Source: Pseudosulfitobacter pseudonitzschiae (GTDB lineage Bacteria; Pseudomonadota; Alphaproteobacteria; Rhodobacterales; Rhodobacteraceae). Taken from it: a DNA stretch of 64,000 nucleotides. The notes below the pieces were generated by a model. The model did not search any database. It was not told the origin of the DNA and saw only the letters and a list, made by a program, of their open reading frames with translations. Below are positions 1 to 9,001 of this stretch, piece after piece. The stretch covers positions 88,901-152,900 of the forward strand of contig NZ_FQVP01000007.1 in the NCBI RefSeq assembly GCF_900129395.1, given 5' to 3'. Positions within the stretch are counted from its first letter, which is position 1; every line of letters starts with the position of its first letter. The translations under genes and the position numbers were made by a program.

Positions 1-545
1 TTGCGGTCCAGCAGGGAACCGATTTCGGTGCGTTCCGTCAGCAGCAGGTTCACGCCTTCGATGAACATGTTGTAGAACAAGTTGCGTCCCGATTTGTCCG
101 ACACCAGGAAAGTGACCTCAAAGGGCGCTTCGCCACGCAGGTAGGCCGTTGTCTTGATCTCGTAGCCTGCCTTGATCTGGCGCGCGGATTTCACCTCGAT
201 CCGGCCGCCGATGAATTCGCGGAACCGCTTGCCGTACTTGCGTGAGATATAGCCGGCGAACACATCGCCGAACTGGCGTTTCTGCGCCGCGGACGCACTG
301 CGCCCGTCCACGCCCAGGGCATATTGGGCCATGATCGGCACATCGCCGTATTTGGCGAAGATATTCTTGAAATCGCCGATCATCGCCGCTTCGGACTTGC
401 CCGAACCGATCACCCGGTTGATCTCGGCCACCAGCCCGTCAACGAGCGTGCGGGCCTGTGCTTCGGTCAGGGCCCAGACCGGACCGGCCACAAGGGCACC
501 GCCGGAAGCTGCAAGGAATGTGCGTCGTGTCAGGTTATTGAGCAT
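1..545 (-). CDS. mlaC: MlaC/Ttg2D-family phospholipid-binding protein (3' end outside window)
   Basis: Periplasmic substrate-binding component of the Mla system, which moves phospholipid between the outer and inner membranes. The N-terminus carries a twin-arginine-like signal (TRRTFLAAS) and a hydrophobic stretch ending near VWA. It is followed by the helical start of the MlaC domain and a conserved block around RKYGKRFREF. About 181 residues are visible and the C-terminus is cut by the window edge. The start overlaps the end of mlaA by 11 bases, so the two are co-transcribed. Linking mlaA directly to mlaC, without mlaDEF here, is inferred to mean the ABC core lies elsewhere. Confidence 0.85.
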   Translation of the reverse strand, partial: MLNNLTRRTFLAASGGALVAGPVWALTEAQARTLVDGLVAEINRVIGSGKSEAAMIGDFKNIFAKYGDVPIMAQYALGVDGRSASAAQKRQFGDVFAGYISRKYGKRFREFIGGRIEVKSARQIKAGYEIKTTAYLRGEAPFEVTFLVSDKSGRNLFYNMFIEGVNLLLTERTEIGSLLDR

Positions 546-1329
546 ATGGGTCCTCGTAAATGTCAGAGTACGGGTCGTCAGAGTATGGATCGCCGCCACT
601 GGCACCGTCACCCGACCCCAGTTCAAAACGCCGGTTCTGTAGATAGATCAGGCGCGTTTGGGCATAGCTGTCTGCACTTTCGTACAGGATCGAATCGACC
701 GTTTCGGAATACCGTCCACGATCCCCCAGCCGCGAGGCCAGTTTGGCGCCGGTGCTGTAATATTTCTCGGGGCTGGGCAGCGAATAGGTCAGCGGGTTGG
801 TAAACAGATCGACAACACGGCCCGCCGCGTCCCGGCGGGTTCCGGGGCCGACGATCGGCATTTCGACATACGGCCCCTCACCTACGCCCCAGACATAGAG
901 CGTTTCGCCGAAATCGGTGTCATGCTGGGGCACGTTGAACTCGGTGGCGGCATCGACCAGCCCGCCAAAGCCCAGAACCGTGTTGGTCAGGAACCGTACC
1001 GTGGACAGGCCCGCACCGCGAAAATCACCCTGCAGCAGCGAATTCACCATGACACTGGGCTGTGCCAGGTTGGTGGCAAAATTTCCGATGCTGTCTTCGA
1101 TCTCATCCGGGACAGCCTGCGAATAGCCGCGCCCCGCAGGCCGCAAGACAGCCTTGTCCAGGCTGCGGTTGAACGCATGAACCTTGCGGTTCCTGGCCTC
1201 GTTGGGGTCATAAATGCCGTCACGGCTGACCGCCGCAGGGTCGGGCGCAGCGCAAGCTGAGACAAGGGCCAGAGCCAGTACGACAATCGGCAGGCGCGCC
1301 ACAGAGGGCAGGAAGCGATAAACTGGCAA
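535..1329 (-). CDS. mlaA: MlaA (VacJ) outer-membrane lipoprotein
   Basis: Outer-membrane lipoprotein of the Mla pathway that removes phospholipid from the outer leaflet. The 264-residue product has a lipoprotein signal with lipobox VSAC and lipidated Cys26. The VacJ/MlaA domain follows, recognisable from the FNR...D start, the NFATNLAQP region and the TNTVLGFGGLVDAA segment. The C-terminus is an acidic tail rich in DPYSD/DPYAQ motifs, which is unconserved in the family. It is upstream of mlaC in a two-gene leftward operon. The 168-base gap to the divergent secretion operon must carry both promoters. Confidence 0.9.
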   Translation of the reverse strand: MPVYRFLPSVARLPIVVLALALVSACAAPDPAAVSRDGIYDPNEARNRKVHAFNRSLDKAVLRPAGRGYSQAVPDEIEDSIGNFATNLAQPSVMVNSLLQGDFRGAGLSTVRFLTNTVLGFGGLVDAATEFNVPQHDTDFGETLYVWGVGEGPYVEMPIVGPGTRRDAAGRVVDLFTNPLTYSLPSPEKYYSTGAKLASRLGDRGRYSETVDSILYESADSYAQTRLIYLQNRRFELGSGDGASGGDPYSDDPYSDIYEDPYAQ

Positions 1330-1497
1330 TGGAAATCTCCGTTTTTTAACTTTAGACCGTACCTAATACTTTCATGGGCGATGCCCAGACGTGTAACATG
1401 CGAATTATATCTTTGTGGCAGTTCAGCGACAGGGACTCTAAAGTCTTTACGCCCGAAAGGGCATAGCAATCGCCGTATATCAGGCGAAAAGGTGCCG

Positions 1498-3234
1498 ATG
1501 CAAAACCGGGTCCAGAAACTTGGGGTGGCCGAACTGCGGCGTGCCCGTTCCGAAAGCCGAAGCCTGTATTGGCTGGTGGGTGTGTTCAGTCTGTTTGCCA
1601 ACCTGCTGATGCTCACGGGGCCACTTTACATGCTTTCGGTCTATGACCGCGTGCTGGGCAGCCGCTCCGAGGCGACGCTGATCGCGTTGTCGCTGCTGGT
1701 TCTTTTCCTCTATGGCGTCATGGGCATTCTGGACTACACCCGCAGCCGGATCATGGCCCGCGTTGGCGCACGATTCCAGATGCGGCTGGACCGTCGCGTG
1801 TTCGATGCCGTGGTGCGCAAATCCGCCGTGGCACCCGACCTGCAAACCCAATCCGGCCTTGCCGATCTGGAAGCCGTGCAACGGTTCCTGACGTCTCCGG
1901 TTCTCATCGCGTTTTTTGACCTGCCCTGGACACCGATCTTTATGGCCGGGATTTTCATGTTCCACCCTATGCTGGGCTGGCTGGCGGTGGGCGGCGGCGT
2001 GCTGCTGATCATCATCGCATTCCTGAACCAGTGGCTGTCGCGTGAACCGCAACTGCGCGCCGGTATCGCGGGCCAGCAAGCCGGGTCGATGTCGGACCAG
2101 CTTCGGATCGAGGCCGAGATGGTACAGGCCATGGGCATGCGCGATGCCGCCTTTACCCGCTGGTCCAAGACGCGGACCCGCGCCTTGCAGGAACAGATCG
2201 CGGCAACCGATGTGGGCGGTACGTTTACCTCGATGACCAAAACCCTGCGCCTGTTCCTGCAAAGCGCGATGCTGGGTCTGGGGGCTTATCTGGTGCTACA
2301 GAACGAAATGACGGCCGGTGCGATGATCGCGGGTTCGATCCTGCTGGGACGGGCGCTCGCGCCGATCGAGATGATGCTGAACCAGTGGTCGCTGGTCCAG
2401 CGTGCGTCAAAGGGCTGGGACAACCTGGCCGAGCTTCTGGGCACGGTCCAGCCCGAGCAGCCGCGCACCGCATTGCCAAAACCAAAGGCGCGGCTTGTGG
2501 CCAAATCGCTGACCGTGGTGCCGCCGGGCGAAAAGCAGGCATCGTTGCGCGGCCTGAACTTCGAGCTGAAGCCGGGTGAGGCGCTGGGCGTGATCGGGCC
2601 TTCGGGTGCCGGTAAATCGACGCTGGCGCGCTGTGTGACCGGCGTGTGGCGGCCTGCGGGCGGGTCGATCCGTTTGGACAGCGCCGCGCTGGATCAATAC
2701 GATCCTGACGTTCTGGGCCAGCATATCGGATACCTGCCGCAGCGGGTGCAGTTGTTTGATGGCACCATTGCCGAAAACATCGCCCGTCTGGCCGAGGTGC
2801 CCGATGATGCCGCCGTGGTGGCCGCCGCCAAAAAGGCGGATGCCCACGAGATGATCCTGGAATTTCCGGAAGGCTATGACACCCGCATCAACGCAGGCCA
2901 GCAGCGCCTGTCAGGCGGCCAGATCCAGCGCATCGGGCTGGCCCGTGCGCTTTATGCCGATCCGGTGATCATGGTGCTGGACGAGCCGAACTCGAACCTC
3001 GACAACGACGGCACCGAGGCGCTGAACCGCGCCATCCGCGCGATGAAGGCGGACGGGCGGTCGATCATGATCATGGCGCACCGGCCTTCTGCTATTGAAG
3101 AATGCGAAATGCTGCTGATCCTGGATCAGGGGATGCGCGTGGCATTCGGTCCCAAGGACGAAGTTCTGCGGTCGAACGTCCAGAACCACCAGCAAATCAC
3201 GCAGGCACCCCGCCGCGCGGGAGGAATCGCATGA
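1498..3234 (+). CDS. Type I secretion ABC transporter, PrtD-like permease/ATPase
   Basis: Inner-membrane ABC exporter of a type I secretion system. The 578-residue half transporter has an N-terminal six-helix membrane domain starting near residue 23 (LYWLVGVFSLF) and no C39 peptidase or C39-like domain. The ATPase domain has Walker A GPSGAGKST, signature LSGGQ and Walker B VIMVLDEPNSNLD. I chose the ATG at 1498. An upstream in-frame ATG at 1381 would add 39 residues unlike the family. The stop overlaps the HlyD gene start (ATGA), so the pair is translationally coupled. No RTX substrate or TolC gene is visible nearby, so the cargo is unknown. Confidence 0.88.
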   Translation: MQNRVQKLGVAELRRARSESRSLYWLVGVFSLFANLLMLTGPLYMLSVYDRVLGSRSEATLIALSLLVLFLYGVMGILDYTRSRIMARVGARFQMRLDRRVFDAVVRKSAVAPDLQTQSGLADLEAVQRFLTSPVLIAFFDLPWTPIFMAGIFMFHPMLGWLAVGGGVLLIIIAFLNQWLSREPQLRAGIAGQQAGSMSDQLRIEAEMVQAMGMRDAAFTRWSKTRTRALQEQIAATDVGGTFTSMTKTLRLFLQSAMLGLGAYLVLQNEMTAGAMIAGSILLGRALAPIEMMLNQWSLVQRASKGWDNLAELLGTVQPEQPRTALPKPKARLVAKSLTVVPPGEKQASLRGLNFELKPGEALGVIGPSGAGKSTLARCVTGVWRPAGGSIRLDSAALDQYDPDVLGQHIGYLPQRVQLFDGTIAENIARLAEVPDDAAVVAAAKKADAHEMILEFPEGYDTRINAGQQRLSGGQIQRIGLARALYADPVIMVLDEPNSNLDNDGTEALNRAIRAMKADGRSIMIMAHRPSAIEECEMLLILDQGMRVAFGPKDEVLRSNVQNHQQITQAPRRAGGIA

Positions 3235-4541
3235 CCGAGGCCACGGAAAAAGCATGGAGCGCACGCGCCCCGGTTCTGTTCGGCCTGTTCGGCCTGATCG
3301 TCTTGTTCGGTGGTTTTGCCCTGTGGGCGACGCAAACCAACATCGCCGGGGCGATCATCGCTTCGGGCCGGATCGAGGTCGACCGCAACCGCCAGATCGT
3401 ACAGCACCCGACCGGCGGTGTTGTCGCCGAAATCGCCGTACAGGAAGGCGACACCGTCAAAGCGGGCGATCTGCTGCTGGCGCTGGATGACCGGCAGGCG
3501 CAGTCGCAACTGGCGATCATCGAAGGCCAGCTTTACGAACTGATGGCGCGGCGCGGGCGGCTGGAGGCCGAGCGCGACCAGACAGACGAAGTGGTCTTTG
3601 AAGAAGAGTTGATGCAGGCGGGCGCAGGCAACCCCGATCTGGAAGAATTGATCAGCGGCCAGCGCAACCTGTTCTTTGCCCGCCGCGACAGCGTGGCCGG
3701 TGAGACCGAGCAATTGCAAAAACGTCAGGGCCAGATCCAGAATCAGATTGACGGGATCGAAGCGCAGGAAAAGGCACTGGCGCTACAACTGGGCTTTATC
3801 GAGGAAGAGCTGGCCAGTCAGCAGGCGCTGCTTGAAAAGGGGCTGGCACAGGCCACGCGGGTTCTGGCGCTGCAACGTCAACAGGCCAGCCTGGACGGAC
3901 AATTGGGCGAACTCGCGGCCAGCAAGGCACAGGCCGAAGGGCGCATCACCGAGATTGACCTTGAGGTGCTCAAGCTGGGTGCCGCGCGGCGCGAAGAGGC
4001 GATCACCCGCCTGCGCGATCTGCGCTACCGCGAGCTGGAACTGGTGGAACAGCGCGCGTCCCTGTTGCAGGACATCGACAAGCTGCAAATTCGCGCGCCG
4101 GTGTCCGGGATCGTCTATGCGATGCGGGTCCAGACACCGCGCTCGGTGATCCGTGGCGCCGATCCCGTGCTGTTCCTGATCCCGCAGGATCGGCCATTGG
4201 TGATCGTGGCACAGGTGGACCCGATCCACATCGACGAGGTGCACGTGGGCCAGCAGGTCAACCTGCGGCTTAGCGCACTGGACCAGCGCAACACCCCCGA
4301 ACTGGTGGGCGAGGTGGCGTTGATCTCTGCCGACGCCTTCGAGGATGAAACGTTGGGACGGACCTATTACCGCGCCGAGATCACGCTGAACCCGGGCGAG
4401 TTGACCAAGCTGAAAGAAGGTGACGTGTTGATCCCCGGCATGCCGGTCGAGACTTTCATCCGCACCGCCGACCGCACCCCGATGGCCTACCTGATCAAAC
4501 CCTTTGCCGACTATTTCAAACGGGCCTTCCGCGAGACCTGA
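3231..4541 (+). CDS. HlyD-family membrane fusion protein of type I secretion
   Basis: Periplasmic adaptor linking the inner-membrane ABC exporter to an outer-membrane TolC-type channel. The 436-residue protein has a short cytoplasmic tail, one transmembrane helix (about residues 15-35), and a biotinyl-lipoyl-like half (VVAEIAVQEGDTVKAGD). A long coiled-coil hairpin (about residues 90-280) is followed by a beta-barrel domain with the RAPVSGIVY motif. The ATG overlaps the ABC gene stop. This size and order match PrtE/HlyD proteins of type I secretion rather than RND adaptors. Confidence 0.88.
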   Translation: MTEATEKAWSARAPVLFGLFGLIVLFGGFALWATQTNIAGAIIASGRIEVDRNRQIVQHPTGGVVAEIAVQEGDTVKAGDLLLALDDRQAQSQLAIIEGQLYELMARRGRLEAERDQTDEVVFEEELMQAGAGNPDLEELISGQRNLFFARRDSVAGETEQLQKRQGQIQNQIDGIEAQEKALALQLGFIEEELASQQALLEKGLAQATRVLALQRQQASLDGQLGELAASKAQAEGRITEIDLEVLKLGAARREEAITRLRDLRYRELELVEQRASLLQDIDKLQIRAPVSGIVYAMRVQTPRSVIRGADPVLFLIPQDRPLVIVAQVDPIHIDEVHVGQQVNLRLSALDQRNTPELVGEVALISADAFEDETLGRTYYRAEITLNPGELTKLKEGDVLIPGMPVETFIRTADRTPMAYLIKPFADYFKRAFRET

Positions 4542-4677
4542 GCGTTGCAAACGGGGGCCAGCCCCCCGACGATGCGCGCGGTCCCGCGGAGTTTATCCGG
4601 CAAGATGAAGCTTTGGGCCTTTTGCTTTTGCGGGCGAAGGACTAGCGTCGCGGCGAAAATCAGCATTGGAGAACGCG

Positions 4678-5136
4678 ATGAGCTTTGCAAAGAAACTGGC
4701 AGACCTGGGTGTGGAACTGCCGAATGCACCGGCCCCTGCGGCGAACTATGTGCCCTTTGTTCAGGTGGGCGATATGGTTTACGTGTCGGGTCAGATTTCC
4801 AACGGGCCTGATGGGTTCATCACCGGCAAGCTGGGCGCGGATATGGATGTGGAGGCGGGCGCTGCTGCGGCGCGGACCTGCGCGATCAGCCTGTTGGCGC
4901 AGGTCAAGGCGGCGTGCGGCGGCGACATCGACCGTCTGGTGCGGGTGGTCAAGCTGACCGCATTTGTCAATTCGACGCCAGAGTTCACCGAACAGCCCAA
5001 AGTGGTCAACGGCGCATCGGATTTCCTGGTCGAAGCACTGGGCGATGCAGGGCGGCACTCGCGTTCGGCGGTTTCGGCGGCGTCCTTGCCCCTGGGCGTG
5101 GCAGTCGAGATCGAAGGCATCTTTCAGGTCAAATGA
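4678..5136 (+). CDS. RidA/YjgF/YER057c family protein
   Basis: Small member of the RidA superfamily, whose archetype hydrolyses reactive enamine/imine intermediates released by PLP enzymes. The 152-residue product shows the family fold from YVSGQIS through the C-terminal SAVSAASLPLGVAVEIE. In the latter the conserved Arg of canonical RidA (R105, usually in xRxxV) appears shifted to HSRSAV, so this may belong to the YjgH or RidA-like subgroups rather than true RidA. The start is set by a GGAGA ribosome binding site seven bases upstream. It overlaps the next gene by ATGA. Confidence 0.8.
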   Translation: MSFAKKLADLGVELPNAPAPAANYVPFVQVGDMVYVSGQISNGPDGFITGKLGADMDVEAGAAAARTCAISLLAQVKAACGGDIDRLVRVVKLTAFVNSTPEFTEQPKVVNGASDFLVEALGDAGRHSRSAVSAASLPLGVAVEIEGIFQVK

Positions 5137-5900
5137 CCATGCGACTGCCGCAGGGGTTTCTGACCGTGCCGATTGCGCATCGGGCCCTGCATGATGTGGC
5201 CGATGGCCGCCCCGAAAACAGCCGCGCGGCGATCCGCGCGGCGATTGCTCATGGCTATGGCATCGAAATCGACCTGCAACTGAGCGCCGATGGCCGTGCG
5301 ATGGTGTTCCACGACTATGCGCTGGACCGGTTGGCCGAGGCCAGCGGGCCGCTGCGCCTGTGCGATGCGGCGATGCTGGGGCGGACGGTCTTGCGTGGCT
5401 CGGACGAGGGCATTCCCGATCTGGCCGAAGTGTTGGAGATCGTCGCGGGCCGTGTGCCGTTGCTGATCGAGATCAAGGACCAGGACGGCGCAATGGGCCC
5501 CGATGTGGGGCCGCTGGAGGACGCGGCGGCAAAGGAGTTGCGCGGCTATCGCGGCCCGGTGGCGGTGATGTCATTCAACCCCCATTCCGTGGCGCGCATG
5601 GCAGAGGCTCTGCCGGATGTGCCACGCGGGCTGGTGACCAGCGCCTATACCCCCGAGGAGTGGCCGCTGAGCCTCGCGGTGTGCGAGCGGTTGCGCGACA
5701 TACCGGATTACGCCCGCGTTGGTGCCTGTTTCATCAGCCACGAGGCCGAGGATCTGCATCGCCCCCGCGTCGCCGCGTTGAAGGCCGCCGGTGCGGATGT
5801 GCTGTGCTGGACGATCCGCACCCCGGAAGCCGAGGCCGAGGCCCGCCGCGTGGCGCAGAACGTGACCTTTGAGCAGTATCTGCCGCGCCTGAAAGGTTGA
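5133..5900 (+). CDS. Glycerophosphodiester phosphodiesterase family protein
   Basis: Hydrolyses glycerophosphodiesters to glycerol 3-phosphate and an alcohol. The 255-residue protein has the GDPD TIM-barrel signatures: an early HRALHD motif, EIDLQLSADG with the metal-binding Glu/Asp pair, VFHDYALDR with the catalytic His, and LLIEIKDQDG. There is no signal peptide, so it is probably cytoplasmic. The ATG at 5133 overlaps the RidA-family stop. A second ATG at 5139 is an equally possible start. Proximity to the Mla genes may be coincidence. Confidence 0.85.
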   Translation: MTMRLPQGFLTVPIAHRALHDVADGRPENSRAAIRAAIAHGYGIEIDLQLSADGRAMVFHDYALDRLAEASGPLRLCDAAMLGRTVLRGSDEGIPDLAEVLEIVAGRVPLLIEIKDQDGAMGPDVGPLEDAAAKELRGYRGPVAVMSFNPHSVARMAEALPDVPRGLVTSAYTPEEWPLSLAVCERLRDIPDYARVGACFISHEAEDLHRPRVAALKAAGADVLCWTIRTPEAEAEARRVAQNVTFEQYLPRLKG

Positions 5901-5971
5901 TCCGGCGTCATCGCACCACACATAGAACCTGTGGCCGAACCCACCACGGCAAGAACAAGAGTTAGGCGGAC

Positions 5972-7159
5972 ATGGACGGGCAAGAGGTAGAGATCAGGGT
6001 CGTACCCACGCTGGCACAGATCGACGCCGCGGCGTGGGACGCCTGCGCCTGTCCCGAGGCTGTGGACGGCGAACGGCCGAACGATCCGTTCACGACCTAC
6101 CGATTCCTGCGGGCGCTGGAAGACAGCCGGTCTGTCGGCACCGGCACCGGATGGCAGCCGCAATACCTTGTGGCATCCATCGGCGGTCAGGTGATCGGCT
6201 GCGCGCCCATGTACGTCAAATCGCACAGCCAGGGCGAATACATCTTTGACCACAACTGGGCCCATGCCTACGAGCGGGCAGGCGGGCGCTATTACCCGAA
6301 ACTCCAGATCGCGGTGCCACATACACCCGCCACCGGGCGGCGGTTTCTGGTGCATCCCGACTTTGCCGAGGCGGGGTTTGCCGCTTTGGTTCAGGGTGCC
6401 GTGCAACTGGCGCAGAGCAACGGCATCTCGACCCTGCACGCCACATTCTGCACCGAAGCCGAGGCCGAGCTGGGCGTTGAAATGGGTCTGATGCGCAGGG
6501 TTACGCAGCAATTTCACTGGCACAACGACGGCTATGCCAGCTTTGACGATTTCCTGGCGACCCTGTCCAGCCGCAAGCGCAAGAACATCCGCAAGGAACG
6601 CGCGCAGGCGCAGGATTTTGGCGGCGAGATCGAGGTGCTGACGGGCGACGCGATCCAGCCGCACCATTGGGATGCCTTCTGGGAATTCTATCAGGACACC
6701 GGCGCGCGCAAATGGGGCACACCCTATCTGACGCGGGATTTCTTCAACCAGGCGCAGGCGCATCTGCGTGACGACATCTATCTGGTGCTGGCACGGCGCG
6801 ACGGGGCATATGTGGCAGGCGCGCTGAATTTCATCGGCGCACACGCGCTTTATGGCCGCTATTGGGGCTGCACAGAGCATCACCCCTGTCTGCACTTCGA
6901 GCTGTGTTACTATCAGGCCATCGACATCGCCATCGCCCAGGGGCTGAACACGGTCGAGGCCGGCGCGCAGGGCGAACACAAACTGGCGCGGGGGTATCTG
7001 CCGACACAGACCCATTCGCTGCATTGGGTGGGGGACCCGGGTTTCTCTGACGCCATAGCGTCCTATCTAAAGGCCGAAGGCGAAGCCGTGGCCGAAGAGA
7101 TCGAGATTCTGACGGATTACGGCCCGTTCAAGAAAATACAAATCGAGGAACAGGAATGA
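5972..7159 (+). CDS. GNAT/FemAB-like protein (DUF482, 'peptidogalycan biosynthesis' family)
   Basis: Cytoplasmic protein of about 395 residues belonging to the DUF482/COG3146 group, which has a double GNAT-like (FemAB) fold. Recognisable parts are the N-terminal [13 protein letters not shown] block, the [11 protein letters not shown] segment, [12 protein letters not shown], and the C-terminal [18 protein letters not shown] motif. The natural substrate of this family is not established, so no reaction is assigned. It overlaps phhB by four bases and probably shares its transcript. Confidence 0.82.
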   Translation: MDGQEVEIRVVPTLAQIDAAAWDACACPEAVDGERPNDPFTTYRFLRALEDSRSVGTGTGWQPQYLVASIGGQVIGCAPMYVKSHSQGEYIFDHNWAHAYERAGGRYYPKLQIAVPHTPATGRRFLVHPDFAEAGFAALVQGAVQLAQSNGISTLHATFCTEAEAELGVEMGLMRRVTQQFHWHNDGYASFDDFLATLSSRKRKNIRKERAQAQDFGGEIEVLTGDAIQPHHWDAFWEFYQDTGARKWGTPYLTRDFFNQAQAHLRDDIYLVLARRDGAYVAGALNFIGAHALYGRYWGCTEHHPCLHFELCYYQAIDIAIAQGLNTVEAGAQGEHKLARGYLPTQTHSLHWVGDPGFSDAIASYLKAEGEAVAEEIEILTDYGPFKKIQIEEQE

Positions 7160-7452
7160 CTGAAAAATTAAGCACCGAGACCCGCAAGACATTGCTTGCG
7201 CCGTTGAAGGAAACCGGATGGGAGATGGTCGAAGGTCGCGATGCCATCGCCAAGACATTCAAGTTCAACGATTTCGCAGATGCTTTCGGCTGGATGACCC
7301 GCGCCGCGTTCTGGGCTGAAAAATGGGATCACCACCCCGAGTGGGATAACACGTACAATACTGTTAACGTGGTGCTGACCACGCATGATGTTGACGGTCT
7401 CAGCACATTGGACGTCAAGCTGGCGCGTAAAATGGACAGCCTCGCAGGATAA
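7156..7452 (+). CDS. phhB: Pterin-4a-carbinolamine dehydratase
   Basis: Dehydrates 4a-hydroxytetrahydrobiopterin, recycling the pterin cofactor of phenylalanine hydroxylase. The 98-residue length is normal for PhhB/DCoH. The active-site block WDHHPEW with the paired histidines is intact, followed by the [12 protein letters not shown] segment that carries the third histidine. The start overlaps the upstream gene (ATGA). No phenylalanine hydroxylase gene is visible here, so a role in another pterin or molybdopterin process is possible. Confidence 0.9.
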   Translation: MTEKLSTETRKTLLAPLKETGWEMVEGRDAIAKTFKFNDFADAFGWMTRAAFWAEKWDHHPEWDNTYNTVNVVLTTHDVDGLSTLDVKLARKMDSLAG

Positions 7453-7455
7453 GCT

Positions 7456-8307
7456 ATGTTTCAAGATTTAATGAATACCGAGATTTTTGGCGGCAACACG
7501 ATTGCCGATTTCCTGACACTGAACATGCTGGCGTCGATTGCCGGATCGGTTGTCGGGGCGATTGTCATCATCATTGTCGGCTGGGTCATTGCCGCATGGC
7601 TGGGCAGCCGTGTGCGCAAGATCGGCACGGCGCACGCGCATCTGGACAACACGCTGTTCAACTTCCTGGGCTCGATCGTCCAATACGTCATTATCGGCTT
7701 TACGATGCTGATCGTGCTGAACACCTTCGGCATCCAGACCACGTCGATTGTCGCCGCGGTCGGTGCGGCCGGTCTGGCGATTGGCCTGGCCTTGCAGGGC
7801 ACGCTGTCGAATGTGGCGGCGGGGGTCATGCTGATCCTGTTCCGCCCGCTGAAAATCGGTGATTTCGTCGATGTGGCGGGGCAAATGGGCACGGTCAAGG
7901 ACGTGACGCTGAACTTTACCGAACTGGCCAGCCTGTCAAACACCCAGGTGATCATCCCGAACAAGGAAGTCTGGGGCAACGTGATCGAGAATTACTCGGT
8001 CTATCCCACCCGCCGTGCCGAATGGTATTTCGGGGTGGGCTATGGTGCGAACCTGAAGGATGCCGAGGAGACGATCCGCGACACCATCATGGCCGATCCG
8101 CGCGCGCACAAAGAACCCGAACCGTTCATTCAGGTCGGCAACCTGGGCGACAGCTCGGTCGATTTCCGGGTGCGGGTGTGGTGCAATGCGTCGGATTACT
8201 TTGCCTTTACCAACGACATGAACCGCAAGGTCAAGGAAGCGCTGGACGCCAAGGGCGTCGATATTCCGTTCCCCACGCGCACCATTTATCAGGCGGCTGC
8301 AGAATAG
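7456..8307 (+). CDS. Small-conductance mechanosensitive channel (MscS family)
   Basis: Inner-membrane channel that releases solutes under hypo-osmotic stress. The 283-residue protein has three predicted membrane helices. The pore helix is glycine/alanine-rich (AAVGAAGLAIGLALQ), and the beta domain follows with the RPLKIGDFV motif and the C-terminal alpha/beta domain. Length and layout match E. coli MscS (286 residues). The start follows phhB by three bases, and a strong terminator lies just beyond the stop. Confidence 0.9.
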   Translation: MFQDLMNTEIFGGNTIADFLTLNMLASIAGSVVGAIVIIIVGWVIAAWLGSRVRKIGTAHAHLDNTLFNFLGSIVQYVIIGFTMLIVLNTFGIQTTSIVAAVGAAGLAIGLALQGTLSNVAAGVMLILFRPLKIGDFVDVAGQMGTVKDVTLNFTELASLSNTQVIIPNKEVWGNVIENYSVYPTRRAEWYFGVGYGANLKDAEETIRDTIMADPRAHKEPEPFIQVGNLGDSSVDFRVRVWCNASDYFAFTNDMNRKVKEALDAKGVDIPFPTRTIYQAAAE

Positions 8308-8326
8308 GCACGGCAATGCTGACATG

Positions 8327-8356
8327 AAAAAGGCCCCCGTTGCGCGGGGGCCTTTT
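8327..8356 (+). terminator. Rho-independent terminator after mscS
   Basis: Seven-base-pair GC stem (8332-8338 with 8346-8352) with a seven-base loop, preceded by five A and followed by four T. It can work in both directions and lies between convergent mscS and the peroxiredoxin gene. Confidence 0.85.
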
Positions 8357-8363
8357 GCGTTGG

Positions 8364-8408
8364 GGTAACCCATGGGTGACCTGCGTCGAGGGTAACCCAT
8401 GGATTACC
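8364..8408. repeat. Two near-palindromic 18-mers, 27 bases apart
   Basis: GGTAACCCATGGGTGACC (8364-8381) and GGTAACCCATGGATTACC (8391-8408) share their first twelve bases. Each is an imperfect palindrome around CCATGG. They sit between the mscS terminator and the 3' end of the peroxiredoxin gene, away from any promoter, so a REP-like element or stem-loop is more likely than an operator. Confidence 0.6.
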
Positions 8409-8409
8409 T

Positions 8410-8898
8410 TTACATGCTGTCCAACAGGCCTTCGCCGCCGGAAACGTCACAGACGCCGGAGTTTTCTTCGGCCTGGAACAGGGTCACCTTGCCGTCGTCG
8501 ACCAGCATCGCATAGCGTTTGGACCGCGCGATCAGGCCGGCGGGCGGCGCGTCAAAGTTCATGCCGATGGCCTTGGTGAATTCGCTGCTTGCGTCCGACA
8601 GCATGGTGATGCCAGCAGCGGTGGCGCCGGTGGCTTCGCCCCAGGCTTTCATCACGAAAGGATCGTTGACCGACACGCAAATGATTTCGTCCACGCCCTT
8701 GGCGTCGAACTGGTCCTTTGTGCGGATGAACGACGGCACGTGGGCCGAATGGCAGGTGGGGGTGAATGCGCCCGGAACGGCAAAAATTACCACTTTGCGG
8801 CCTTTGATCTTGTCGGCCAGATTGACCGGGGCGGGACCTTCGGCCCCCATTTGCACCAAAGTTGCGTCGGGCAGCTGGTCGCCTTGAGAGAGTGCCAT
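8410..8898 (-). CDS. Peroxiredoxin, Prx5/type II family
   Basis: Thiol peroxidase that reduces hydrogen peroxide and alkyl hydroperoxides, usually with glutaredoxin or glutathione as reductant. The 162-residue protein has the peroxidatic cysteine in PGAFTPTCHSAH, the catalytic Thr and Arg contexts of the family, and a second Cys in NSGVCDVS. There is no fused glutaredoxin domain. It is monocistronic: a terminator lies downstream and a 103-base gap separates it from the divergent flavoprotein gene. Confidence 0.9.
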   Translation of the reverse strand: MALSQGDQLPDATLVQMGAEGPAPVNLADKIKGRKVVIFAVPGAFTPTCHSAHVPSFIRTKDQFDAKGVDEIICVSVNDPFVMKAWGEATGATAAGITMLSDASSEFTKAIGMNFDAPPAGLIARSKRYAMLVDDGKVTLFQAEENSGVCDVSGGEGLLDSM

Positions 8899-9001
8899 TT
8901 TAGGCTCCTTTCGGGAATTGTGTTGTCGTCGTTACCCGATATAGGGTCCGACAGGGACTTGGGCTATCAAATTCGCCCGAAATGTCAGGGAAGGGATCTG
9001 T

